Shown: piece by piece, positions 23,801 through 34,922 of the stretch | Numbering within the stretch: the first letter of the stretch is position 1 | Layout: each line of letters opens with the position of its first letter | Source of the DNA: Coriolopsis trogii | Taxonomy: Eukaryota > Basidiomycota > Agaricomycetes > Polyporales > Polyporaceae | Assembly: GCA_020543525.1 (NCBI GenBank) | Contig: JAHYIO010000033.1 | Span: forward strand, 2,170,001 to 2,234,000 | Direction: 5' to 3' | Length of the DNA stretch: 64,000 bases | Notes under the pieces: generated by a model | Seen by the model: the letters and a program-made list of their open reading frames with translations, nothing else | Told to the model about the DNA's origin: nothing | Databases searched by the model: none | Translations under genes and position numbers: made by a program

Positions 23801-25380
23801 ATCTGAGTCGGCCACCCCAGCTGGGTCGCACTGCGCCCTCACTGCCCCTCGAACGGTTTCCCGCACATCCACCCATTCCACATGGCAAGCCGTTTCCATC
23901 ACCAAATTTGTCTCCTTTGTGCCCTCTGGCTTCGATATATTGCCTATCACATATAACCACCTGACCCTTGAGGCATCCCTCACCCCGACGCCGGTACCGG
24001 TCAAATGGGGTCGGTGTTTGACTCAGCATCTCAAGTGCTCATATCATTTGATTTACTCGAATATTTATCGCCATTCGACGGCGTCACATCCCCAACCGTC
24101 GATTGCAACCACGTTTCACGTCCCGCGAGCTCTCCAGCGCAATCCCATCTGACCTGGTCTCACCGCCCACATCGACAGTGCTCGACCAACAACCAGACTT
24201 CCCCCTTTCTGCCCCTTCTTCTCTGCTGCTGCTGCCTGAACAAGCTGAGCCATAGCTTCCCATCTGTCGGGTCATCCGTCAACACCGCCCAGGCGACCAT
24301 CAGTGCTAGCACTTCTCATTTGTTCTGCTCACAGTTTTCTTCTGACGCCGTCGAGCAGTACCTTGGCGCGAGTTCAGAGCCGCACTGCTCCCGCTGTCAC
24401 GCCCTTGGTCACTTCCTGTCGGGTCTTCTGGCGCTGGACCTTGCCTTTTCAGTGTGCCGCAAGAATCGGACCCCCGCTGCGCGTGAGCCTGCTAAGCCCC
24501 TGCCATTCCCCCCCTTCCCGAGCTGTGCACCGATATTAATGTGGCGTGCCCGAACGCTGCCCGTCACCGAGTAAGGGACTCCTGGAAGAGCTGTCGGCAC
24601 CTCGCTAGAACGCCAGCCATCGTCAGGGAAGCACATCTTTGTAGGACGCGCCAGGGTACACTACGACGCTACCGCGTCATATATGAGATACAAAGACGCT
24701 GCTCACCCTGCGGTCCACCCGTGGTGCTGTCTGTCACGGCAAGCGCACACGGGTCGTGATCATCACCCCAGTCCGTCCCTCGAACAGATTCTAGCGTACG
24801 CAATCAGTCGTGACCGTTTCCCACTCGTCCTCGATACAGGCCCCTCTCGTGCTCAAATGCGGCCGATCTGCATTTGAATCGTTCTGTGGGCGTATCGATA
24901 CGCTCCGACGGGTCCCTTGGCATGGTGACTCGGCGGCATGTGTCCAAACAAGGAGAGCCAAGCGCTCGACCTGACCTCCTCCTTGTTATCAGGTTGATAG
25001 CCTCGTGTACACGCTCACGTGCACGCGCCGATGATTCATCGGGCTCACCTGTATCTTTGCTTCCGCTCGACCCCATAGTCTCGACGCCGCAGGCGCGTTC
25101 GAATCGCTGACGAGGCCGTGTTCACTTACTGGCTCCGGGAGAGCCCAGTGCGTCCGAGTCAGGCCCTGTGTTCCAACGCCGCTGGTGCGCGTGCCATTGT
25201 TCCCGTTCGGAGCAACATCACAAGTCCCTGCGGACACGTCCTGTTCCGTTCGCCCTGAAGCTGGTCTCCCAGCAAACAGCGTACGCGGCCCGCGTTCACG
25301 ATGACGGCGGCGGCACGGCGAGATACATATCCAGGTACGCAGACTGCGTCCGCCAGCGACGAGGCAAGTAAGCGTAGAAA

Positions 25381-25413
25381 GTAAGGAGAGCTGTAAGGAG
25401 AGCTGTAAGGAGG
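25381..25413 (+). repeat. 12-bp tandem repeat, about 2.7 copies
   Basis: Unit GTAAGGAGAGCT repeated head to tail, the last copy partial. Confidence 0.8.
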
Positions 25414-28400
25414 CCTGACGAGGGTCCGATACGAGCGGGGTGGGTCAGTGCGGGCCGCAGGAGAGGATCGCTCGAGGGCAGATCGAGCGGGCGTGACAAT
25501 GCGCGTCTAGCTCAGGGTGGATGAGCAGAAAGAGGCTTAGCGCGGTGGCGTCGTGCGCGTCTCCCAGGTCGACTCCCACAGGGCTCGCTGCCAGCTCTCG
25601 TTCGGGCTTTCCTGCGCCCACGGCGTCGCGCGAGCCAGCCAACCACGAGGGGCACGTGCCTCGCGTGGTCGACTCGTCGTCTCGGGAAGGACGACCGACA
25701 GACAGCGGTTTCTGACCCGACGCGGCATGCATCGCGCCGACGTTATGCTCCGTTTATAGGCCCTGGGCCAAGGGGGGGGCGCCCCTGGTAGTCCTGAACG
25801 CAGCATTAATCAAACAGTCCGCTATCGGTTCGTCCGTCGTCGCGCCGCTGCAAAATGGTTCCGTCCTGAAGACCATCAGACTTCGAGCTTCGAGTCCGAG
25901 GATGCCGTGTCCGTCGTCGCCGTTTGTCGCCGTAAGTACGCTCTCGTCGCTCGTTCCTGCTCCGTCGAATTCCATCACGCCCTGACATTGAAAAATATGA
26001 TCAGCATGGCCGTGACTATGCCGTGGGCGATTGCTGCAGTTGACGATGACGCTGTTCCTGTGGACACGACAACCGACCTCACCAGCTACGTATGGTATCG
26101 AACGTGACGTGCGTTGGTGCGATGTTCATGGTCGTTGGGGCGCGAGGGTCGGTATGTTTGCATGTGAATTCTACTTGTTATTCTATCACGCGCGTCGCTG
26201 ACATGTGCAGGAAGCACCGACGCACAACCGTTGCAACGATGTCTCCGCCAACCTGACCTCTGGCGCGGGCGATATCCCAACCAGGGTATGAGGGATGCCC
26301 AGCCTGGCGGCTTGAAGCAGGTGATGTCAGAAGACGGGCTGCTAGATGAGGATCTGCCATGTATGTCTTGGGAGACCTTGGCCTCAAGACCTGACACTGT
26401 CGGCAGGTGTCGACCAACCTCGGCAGCTAACGCGGGTTCTGGCCATTCCGACAAGGCCTGCGGTGACCAGGAAGTCAACGCGATGTGCTTACAAGTTCAG
26501 CACGAAGTTGCCACACGGCTGGAGACTGGCAACTACTGCCGGTGTCGTCCATCACGCCACCTCCGCCACGCTCGCGTATGGCTCACCGTTGGTCTGTTTT
26601 GGTATACGACCACTGCAGATAGCGTGACGGAGAAGAGGCTTAGTACATTGGTACGTAAGCACTTGCTGCATCATGCGTGACAGACCCGGCAGGGAGCTGA
26701 ATAGGCTCACATAACTTGACATTAGCCTCCAGCCGGTAGCGTGTACCTTCCGAATGTGTGCACCTTACGTTCTTTGCAGACGATCCTGAAGGGCAGCTAT
26801 TGCGTCCGTGATCGTCTTTGCACGGTATTGTAAGCGAGATCCGCCTCCGCTCGTCTTATCGTAGAGCCTAACGCAAGAGCGCAATGCAGGGTCACTTTTC
26901 CGGTCTGCGATTGCGACCGCCCGGGCAGAGCGAGAGCGGTCGGGAGTGCACCCGGTCGTGCGCGCATTCCCAAGCCAAGTTGGGTGCTCTGACCGCCGTC
27001 CGGCTTCGACCCAGAAAGAGAGCGGTCGGCCACAGGGCACGGAGGATGCGTTCCCACCTCGCCTGCAACTCTCCTTGTCTGCTCTCATGGGGAATCCGCA
27101 GAGCGTTCTGCGCCCGTGAGCGGAGATGGCTGGGGAGAAGAGAGGAGGGCCTGCCGTGGACTAGAAGCGGTGTGCCGGTGAGAAGCAGCCTCCTTTGTGC
27201 GATCCTCGTCCTTTGGCGCCGAGGAACGCGAGTCACGCCTGGCAGTCGCTGGCAGTCGCGGGCAGGCTGAGCTGCGCGAGTCTGTGTGCGGGTGCTGCGA
27301 GCGAATGGCCAGCAAAGTCCGCCTGTGCATCCAACGCCTCACGCCCTCTTCCAGAACACCTCCATCCACTCCCGCGAACGTTGCCAGCTGCTCGCCCAGG
27401 TCGCATGCTCTCGGCCCAATCCCAAGCCTGTTCCCCGCGTCTGCTGCCGCGTTTGAATGGCACATTGTGTCATCGTCTGCTGTTGGCTGACTCGCAACAA
27501 GTCCTCTTCCCTTCCTCCGCCGCCCCTGGCCCACCTCTTCACCGCCTGGCATGTACGTCATAGTGCGCTCCCCAACCACCCGGCGCGAATGCATCCAGTC
27601 AGCTCTTCCCTTCCCTTCCTCTACGGCGACGAGAAACATCATCTGACGCGCTCTCATCTTCCGCAAACTGATCCTGGGACATGATTTTACCAGCTTCACC
27701 GCTTCATCAGTAGCCCAGCGCAGCGGGCACTCAATATCACTTTATACTTCATTTATGGAGCGCTGGAGATTGCAGACGCATATCTCGCGCGCATTTGGGT
27801 TGCTCCTCCCGTGTACATCCCCTCCGTCATGGATTGTAATACACCCTGAACTCGTAGGCCGCGGCTCAGACAACCTGCACAAGGCTATGGCTACCCGGAT
27901 TTCGCCGGTTGTAGCCTTTGAGCCCATCGCACCTCAGGCCTCAGTCGTAAAGAGCACCACTCGCCCTTCCGCAGGAGCACAGTAAGTCTCTGAAAATTGC
28001 ATAGAACATGTCATGCTCGCACCAGATGCAAGCACACTCACGGTGGTTACAGCTCCCACATGTACCCCAGTGTACCCCGCGTTGCACACAACGTGCCACC
28101 ACTCGATCCCGCGATGATACCCAATGTGGCGCAAGGCGCGTCAAGTTTATGTAAAACGTCGCTCCCGCGCGCCCAATCGCCACAAGTCGTGCAGAGCGGA
28201 CAATAGCCCAACCGGCTGCCCGTGGGACCTCTTCCGCAGTGACTCTGAGCGCGAGCATCGACACTTGCACAACTCCGAGCGGTCGTGACTATGTATGACC
28301 GTACCAAATCATCCGCTTGCCATTTCACCCCAAACCCTGGCGATGGTCGCGATACATGTCCCTGCTGTCCACCAGTATTGGCACCCTGTTTCATTACGGC

Positions 28401-30589
28401 TCCGCCGTCGTGAGACGCGACCACACAGCATCAGATTCATGCTCAGGTCCCGCCATCCCGTCCGCGGCCCCACCCCGCAACCTTCTCCTCCCGTCGCAGA
28501 AGGAAGCCCGAAGGAGCGCACTAGCATGCCGGTGCCTGTAAGACGTGCATGGGGTACCGCCCTCCTTCTCCAAGTTCTGGTGCGCCGTGGAGGCCGATAA
28601 GCAGCGCAGAAGATGAGCTGCACCCTCTTTCTCTCGTTCCCACATCGGTTCCTGCTACTGATGCTTGCCGACGAGCGACGACGTCATAGATCAGCTTACC
28701 GTGCCCCCTCCTTCTTCGTGCTGCGAGCCCTCGCGCATGCCCACCAGGAACACCACCTTTCCCACCGCGAACGTGACGGGAGCCGTCGTGGATGGGCTTC
28801 TAGCGTAGCATTCGAAGAACGAGACCTGCGTCGGCGCACGTCTTGCGCCGTTGGTGGGTATTCGAACCCGAGGGCGCATCAGACATATGGCGGTACCGAA
28901 TGCCTGAGACTTACATACAGCACGTGTCACAGTCAGAACTCTGGAAGCATCGTTTTGCTAGATCAGGACGTACCAGCACCCATTATTTGCGTGGGACCTG
29001 GTGTTTTCTCGACCACTACCGTGGTCAAAGATACGCGTCGGCGTGACAAGGCTCCCTCGACGTTCATATCCACTCAACTCGCCAGATCAAGTCACCAACG
29101 GCGAAGTCTAGATGCTGTCACAAGAGTCGACCCAATCGCAGTAAGCTGTCCTACTGTATATCATCAGTCTTCACGCTGGAGAACGCTGACACCTGCACTA
29201 GTACGCACCCAAGAATTTTCCGACTCGCCCTCGCCCCTCTCCGGATCACAGAGCGGACCCCCCCGATTTTGTCCTATCTCCCGCCTCGTGTTTCGTGACG
29301 CCAGCGAGCGAGGGAGCCGGCCTCGAGGCAGCCCCCACTAGCGCATTCAAGGGGCGTCGAGCACTTTGACATCGTGACGCGCGTACGCTGCCTGCCACCG
29401 GCGGGCACGAATCGCGGGAGAACAGTCTTCAGGAACACGCCTCGGACCCTCCTGTGCCTCCTGCGAGGGTACCCTGCTTAGCGGATCCACCGATCAGACA
29501 CGCCCCAGGTCTGGGCGAGGAGCAGTCTACGTCTGCTGACTAGTGGACAGTGAGACGTGCGAGCCGACGGTGCAACGAACACGCCACCAAAGACGCCTGT
29601 GTAGGGTAAGTACACACTTTCCAAACCAGCGGGCCGTTCGAGTCGTATATGACGGACCCGATCTACCCTTCGTGCTGACAGGCAGCTTCGCGCCATATAG
29701 ATAGTCGCGAGCGGCGTGGGGCCCAGTGGAGAGCAACAGGACAAGGCAGATACGCCACTGACTTCTGGCCCCTTGCGCCCGCGAGACGCCTGGGATCTGG
29801 CAGATGCCTGTAGCGTCCTCGATGCACATTTGGCTGGATGAACGCGAAGCACGAAACGTGCGAAACGCTTGGCTCTCCGCAGACAGGTCTAGCCCTGTTG
29901 GTCATAAGACGATCTCTCACCGCGATGGGTTTGCTAATTTCGTTCCAAGTCGGTCGGCTAGTGACATGTCACGTAGAACCGTCCGACGATCCAATGTAGC
30001 GTTGAGATTATGAATAGTGCAGGTTTGCGCTTTAATGCGAAGAGTCGGGAGTGCAGCGTGACAAGGATTGGGATAGGAACAGTCAAACAAACTGCGGCTT
30101 CAATGTCCTGAATCGAGGCAAGGGTCAGCGATATTCGTCTTTAACTACTGCATATGTAGAGCCCACCATCGTCAATGAACAGCGGGACAAGAAGCCGCCA
30201 TGAAGCAGAAGGGAACGAGGCTCCACAAGCGTGATACTGTGTGCCCTCACAGCGACCTTCACCTCCAACATGAGTCGCACTTCCATCAATCGTAATCGAC
30301 GTCTCATTTGCAATAGAGTAGACTCATCGTGATTGGAACGAACCGTGTTATGCAGCATACAAACCTTCAGACAAGGGCCTACCACTTTGCCGATGACGTC
30401 TCCCCCCATCACCCGACATTGGCCCATATATGTTTCTTTAGCGGTTCTCTAGCGGAGACAACGTATGATCCGCAATGTTTGAGTGCCCGACTCGCTCTGC
30501 ACGTCAGTGATAGCCGGAATAGCATCGATGGAGACAACAGAAGACAACAAAAGTACAACGCCTGCGATTGGCTCGATGGATACAACATT

Positions 30590-31350
30590 TTACTGAGGGG
30601 GCGGCTGGAAACTGGAGAGTGTAACAGATCAGTGGCCGTAATAAGGTTATCTTGTCTGGAACGTACCCAGGAGGCGGTCCACCGAATCCAGGGGGAGGGG
30701 GGAAGGGCATTCCTGGTGGCCCACCAGGGAACCCTGGAGGACGGAAGCCAGGGGGAGGTGCACCGGGCATGCCGGGGGGTGCAAACGGCATGGGCGGTCT
30801 TGCAATGCCAGCCGGGCCTCCTACATACGACTTCAACAACACGAGGGAGTCGAAAGACAATTCACACTCACCAGGAGGCATCATACCCATACCACGTCCT
30901 GCAGGCGCTCCTCTACCAGGACCGAATGGCAACTACAACCCTCCAGTCAGAGCTGCTACCCAGGATCCAACCGACGCATATACACTTACAGCATTCTTCT
31001 TGTCCTCGTCTGTTACCGGCGGGGGACCTTCCACACTCAGACTCACCACCGTCTCGCCACGGAGAATGACCAAGCCCAAGGTACGCTTCATCTCCTGCAT
31101 CGGCCCCGCCTCCGTCTCACCAGGCTTCTTCTTTGGACGGACGCGTCGGAACTCTTCGCACTCCGCAAGAACGAGGTTCATGTGCCGGTCAAAGGCGAGC
31201 ATCTGGCCGACGAACGCGCGACCGTCGTTGATCGTGACTTTGAGCCTCCAGTTTATGAGGCTGAGCATTTTGCCACCCTTGGACTTGGGCGGAGGCTGCA
31301 ACGTACATCAGAACGTGTGCGCATATGCAGCGAAAACTGAAGCATACCAT
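30590..31350 (-). CDS. SMB1: Small nuclear ribonucleoprotein SmB
   Basis: Five exons on the minus strand: 31350-31348 (only the ATG), 31295-30990, 30932-30872, 30820-30667 and 30611-30590, giving 181 residues. The product has a complete Sm fold: Sm1 (SKGGKMLSLINWRLKV through FDRHMNLVLAECEEF, residues about 6-50) and Sm2 (LGLVILRGETVVSLSVEGPPP, about 76-96). A Pro/Gly/Met-rich tail (GAPAGRGMGMMPPG, PPPPGFGGPPPG) ends in PPPQ, the tail type of SmB that other splicing proteins bind. SmB is one of seven Sm proteins forming the ring on U1, U2, U4 and U5 snRNAs. The first intron (52 bp) begins immediately after the start codon. The gene is divergent from the nitronate monooxygenase gene. Confidence 0.93.
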
Positions 31351-31983
31351 GATGGGCAAAGATTTTGGGAGACGAGGGAGACGGCGTACGCAAGGCTGCA
31401 GACGATGAGCACGAGGTTTCAGTGGACGCGAGCCAAACAGGTCCAAACATCGACAATATACGGGCGCTATGCGCCGGTCGGATGGTTCATCGTTTCAAGC
31501 AACCTGGACGCTAACTGTACTCATACTGAGCTTGAGGTCACTCAGCGATCTGTTGAATATCACGTATGTCTTCTCCAGACAGCTCTGCTGTGCTCTGCAT
31601 ATCTTGTGATTCATTTTCGGGACCCAAAGCCGACCGCTGTACGTCCCAGCAGCTCGAAGTTTCGGCCGAACGTTGTACTTGCAAGTTGCAAACACCACAA
31701 CACGTCTCGTGGTCACATTTTATGTACTGCATCGAGTCACTGGCTTGACCGATGCTATCCCCGAGCTCGTTTGGTGACGTTTGACGCTAACTTGTAGGCT
31801 TGAAGGCTCGGATTTGGCCTGCCGACTCGGCCCGATTGTCGTCTGAACTACTGTTGAGGTAGCCCGCTACTTTGTGAGCATCTTGCTTGCGCACAACTCT
31901 ATATAAGAACGCACGACTACGTAGAAAGTGCCGCTGACTGAGAGGCATCCGATCAGGTTTCCCCAAGAATCAAGTGCGCAATC
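31351..31983. promoter_or_regulatory. shared intergenic region of SmB and nitronate monooxygenase
   Basis: About 630 bp between two divergent start codons. No coding sequence or clear site is recognised. Confidence 0.4.
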
Positions 31984-33390
31984 ATGTTGCCTGCTGTACG
32001 CACAACTCTCACTCGTCTTCTGGGTGAGTGGACATACCAGATCTTGTATGAGTGACCCTGAACGTATCCATGGCGCAGGCATACGAGTACCGGTCGTTTG
32101 TGCTGCCATGGCGGGCGCCACATCCGTCCATCTCGCCGTGAGCGCATACGTAAATCGCTCAAAGTCATGCGACCACTCACGTTACTATACACAGGTTGAA
32201 ACACACAGGGGCGGAGGGTTCGGTTTCGTAGGAGCAGGCACGATTACCTCCATCTCCTTACCGGCTTTTGGCTCAACGTTCACATCTCCTAGCCTTCATC
32301 ACGCCTGAGAAGCTGCGGGAGGATCTGGCCCACGTCCGCAGAAGTTTCCCGGACCTTGGGCAGAAGCCTCTTCCAATCGGGATAGGATTCATAGCATGGA
32401 TGCTCGACTCGAAAGAAGATATCGCGAAGCAACTGGTTGACGTTGCGCTCGAGAGCAACATCCAGGCTGTATGGCTTGCCTTTGGCAATGACGTCTACAG
32501 TTGGATCCAGTACGTCCGGACCTCACCCGTGACCGTTCGCGCCAACCGCACACCCCTCATTTTCGTACAAGTCACGTCCGTCGAAGAGGCGCTCCTTGCG
32601 GCGAATGAGTGGAAGGTAGACGTGATCGTAGCCCAAGGTGGGTTCCAGTCACCTCCGTTTCAGACGAGCGACCGGAGCAACTCCGATTGCCGAACGAGCC
32701 TTCCCATCGTGCCTCACACGCCTTGCTATCCTCACATTCTCACCACCCACCCGTGTCTCTGCAGGGAACGAGTCTGGCGGTCATGGGGGCGCCACAGCCC
32801 TCAGCACTTTCACGCTCGTGTCCGAGATTCTGGCTGCCCTCCCGGGCGATAGCGGGCCCCCGGTCCTCGCCGCAGGAGGATTGGCAAACGGGACCCAAGT
32901 CGCAGCGTATCTTACGCTGGGTGCGGCTGGAGCCGTACTTGGCACTCGCTTCCTCCTCACGCCTGAAAGCACCTATACGGACGCACACAAGGCAGCGCTT
33001 CTTGGCGCCACGTCCGGCTCCACTGTCCGAACACTCGCTTTGGATTACGCTAGGGGTACATACGGCTGGCCCAAAGGCCTCGATGGGCGCGGTCTGCGAA
33101 ACAAAATCGTGGAGGAAATCGAGGCGGGCGTGCCGCATGAGGCTGTCCGCGAGAAGCTCACCGCAGGCATACAAGAGGGAAACGCGGACTACATGGTCGT
33201 GTGGAGCGGGCAAGGCGTGACACTCATGCGGGAAATCAAGCCAGCGAAAGTGAGTGATTTCGTCCCGCTAGTTGCCTTGCGTCTCTTCTGCGCTCAATTC
33301 GCTCAATGCACCGGGCAGGACTTGATGGCCGAGTTACACACGGACATCGTGAAACAGCTCCAAAGATCGCAAGCAATGCTACAAGAATGA
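31984..33390 (+). CDS. Nitronate monooxygenase (2-nitropropane dioxygenase family)
   Basis: Six exons: 31984-32023, 32079-32137, 32195-32237, 32293-32637, 32765-33249 and 33319-33390, encoding 347 residues. FMN-barrel motifs are in place: IRVPVVCAAMAGATS at the N-terminus, GGGFGFVGA, the loop NESGGHGG with its conserved histidine, AAGGLANG and GAAGAVLGTRFL for phosphate binding. These enzymes use FMN and oxygen to oxidise alkyl nitronates to carbonyl compound and nitrite. No targeting signal is evident. The third intron (32238-32292) has a GC donor; it is needed because GFVGA then joins the next exon with exactly the family spacing. The last intron (33250-33318) is 69 bp and open in frame. 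Confidence 0.92.
32238..32292 (+). other. GC-AG intron in the nitronate monooxygenase gene
   Basis: Donor GCAG|GCACGA, likely branch site CTCAAC (18 bases before the acceptor) and acceptor CCTAG. No nearby GT donor keeps both the FGFVGA motif and the frame. Confidence 0.7.
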
Positions 33391-33630
33391 GTCCAACGAG
33401 GCGGACCTGGGGCGTGATGACCAAATGCAGTCTCCGATCATTCTGCGCAAGCAGCGGTGTTCGTGTATATTTAACTTATCCCCGTCGAACGAGGACTTGT
33501 CCAGCTTCTGTCACGCATGGAAACCTTGCTTTGCATTGTCTAAGGTCCTGAATGGCGGATACAATCAAAGTTGGAGGTGATGATGCGTGTGGACCTTGTT
33601 TCTTGCGCGAGGTCAGGCTTCTGCCGCCGG

Positions 33631-34327
33631 GACGAAGTGGCTCGCCAGGACCCCCGAATATCCCTACAGATGCCTGATCCTGAAAATGGCCGTTATTGAC
33701 CAGTTTGGTCCGCAACGTTTTTTGTCGTTTTGGGCCGTTTTGGTCCGCATAGCGCCTCAGCCCTCAGCGACCGCCCATTTTGGTCCGCACCACGGGTCAG
33801 GCCTCATTGCTGCTGTCAGTGCTCATTTTCCGCTTTCTGGACCGCTGAATCACTCGGGCAGCATCTATACGACCTTCCTTGTATCCACATATGTACTACA
33901 GGCATATTCAGTTGTCAGTCTCGTTGTTGTCATCACCGCTCATCACCGTCACCTTTGTGGCCAGCCTTCTGGCGCTTTTCCAGCTCTGATATAGCCTTGC
34001 GGATTCCTTCCTGTCTTTAATTGAAGAGTAAGAAGGGCGGATAAAGCCGGCTTAAAGCTATTGAAGTCCAATCCATGGGTTGCACTAACGGAGTTTGAAA
34101 TTTGTTTGAAATCTCTATCAACCCTCAGGCGCTGGTCCGCACAGGATCAGACCTTCCGCACCCCCGCGTACATTGGTCCGCATCCTGAGACACCCATTCC
34201 GTCGCCAGACCGCCACTTTTGGTCCGATTTCGGTTCACCCCTCGGGCCTGGCGACCACCCATTTTGGTCCGCACATTGCCCAGGCATTTGTAGGGATATT
34301 CGGGGGTCCTGGCTCGCCCATTACGTC
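33631..34327. mobile_element. about 700-bp terminal-inverted-repeat element, non-coding
   Basis: Near-perfect inverted ends: CCAGGACCCCCGAATATCCC at 33646 onward, and its inverse at 34292-34311; the match extends to about 33631-33675 and 34283-34327 with a few differences. Inside, the word TTGGTCCGCA or close variants occurs seven times in the same orientation (near 33704, 33739, 33779, 34132, 34173, 34219 and 34263). A longer direct repeat, GCGACC(G/A)CCCATTTTGGTCC, occurs at 33768 and 34252. No transposase frame is present and I could not settle the target duplication. Element class is unknown. Confidence 0.7.
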
Positions 34328-34423
34328 CTCGCGCCATCCGGATTCGAACTCCCACATCTTAATATCGACTGGCGGTACCGGTTATGGTTCTGCAACGCAA
34401 GAAGGCCGTCCCAAACACCTAAG

Positions 34424-34780
34424 ATGGACGCCCCGACAACACCTCAGCGTGACGCTCCTCCGGCATACCAGCCCAACACCGGAACCTCGTACGTCTCCGC
34501 CGGCGTTCAATGCGAGTCGGTGACGTCGGACCAAGATCCGTATTACAAGCATGAGAAGCAACCGCTCGGGGATAAGACAAACGGCGAATACAAGCCCCAT
34601 CCCGTGACCAACACCATGCGAAAGTACGGCGCAGACATCCGAACGCTGCATCTCCTGACCGACGGCGAAGTCTGCATTTGGCATGTCGTGTGCTCAACCA
34701 CGGCTGATGAGAAGCGGCGGCTGGTTACAAGCATTGACGTCCAGGGACCTTCGGCATACGGGAGACTGTCCCGACTGTGA
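34424..34780 (+). CDS. small unrecognised protein, 118 residues
   Basis: Single-exon frame beginning MDAPTTPQRDAPPAYQPNTG. The frame also continues upstream, but into the inverted-repeat element, so I chose the first ATG after the element. The N-terminus is Pro-rich with a PPAY motif (WW-domain ligand type); the C-terminal half looks folded (IRTLHLLTDGEVCIWHVVCS). No family is recognised. Its start lies about 95 bp from the element's right end, so its promoter would lie within or next to the element. It could be a degraded or chance frame. Confidence 0.4.
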   Translation: MDAPTTPQRDAPPAYQPNTGTSYVSAGVQCESVTSDQDPYYKHEKQPLGDKTNGEYKPHPVTNTMRKYGADIRTLHLLTDGEVCIWHVVCSTTADEKRRLVTSIDVQGPSAYGRLSRL

Positions 34781-34922
34781 ATTGAATCTTCGCAATACAC
34801 ACCATACGATTGCTTGCCGGACAGAATGTGATCGTTCTATTTGCAGTAATTGACTTCTAACATACTCATACATGTCGTAACACGCCGCACAAGAAATCAG
34901 AGCAAGCTAGACAGCTTGAGAA

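Larger units (their letters stand above)
19725..30589. other. gene desert of about 10.9 kb
   Basis: The first kilobase (19725-20500) is pyrimidine-rich and looks like 3' UTR. Beyond it I find no gene I can support on either strand. The longest frames (for example 21849-22640, 27085-27699 and 28613-29341) show no domain, no hydrophobic pattern and no convincing splice signals. It contains the large palindrome at 23.44-23.80 kb and a short tandem repeat at 25.38 kb. No tRNA, rRNA or transposase was recognised. It may be decayed mobile-element sequence, but no family can be named. Confidence 0.5.

Noticed and set aside
25983..26437. Possible three-exon gene of about 60 residues (starting MAVTMPWAIA)
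   Set aside because: Splice sites can be chosen in frame, but the product is short and unconserved-looking and such models arise easily by chance.
27085..27699. 204-codon open frame on the - strand
   Set aside because: Low-complexity, no motif, no supporting splice or promoter signals.
28613..29341. 242-codon open frame on the + strand
   Set aside because: Composition unlike the real genes in this window and no family resemblance.
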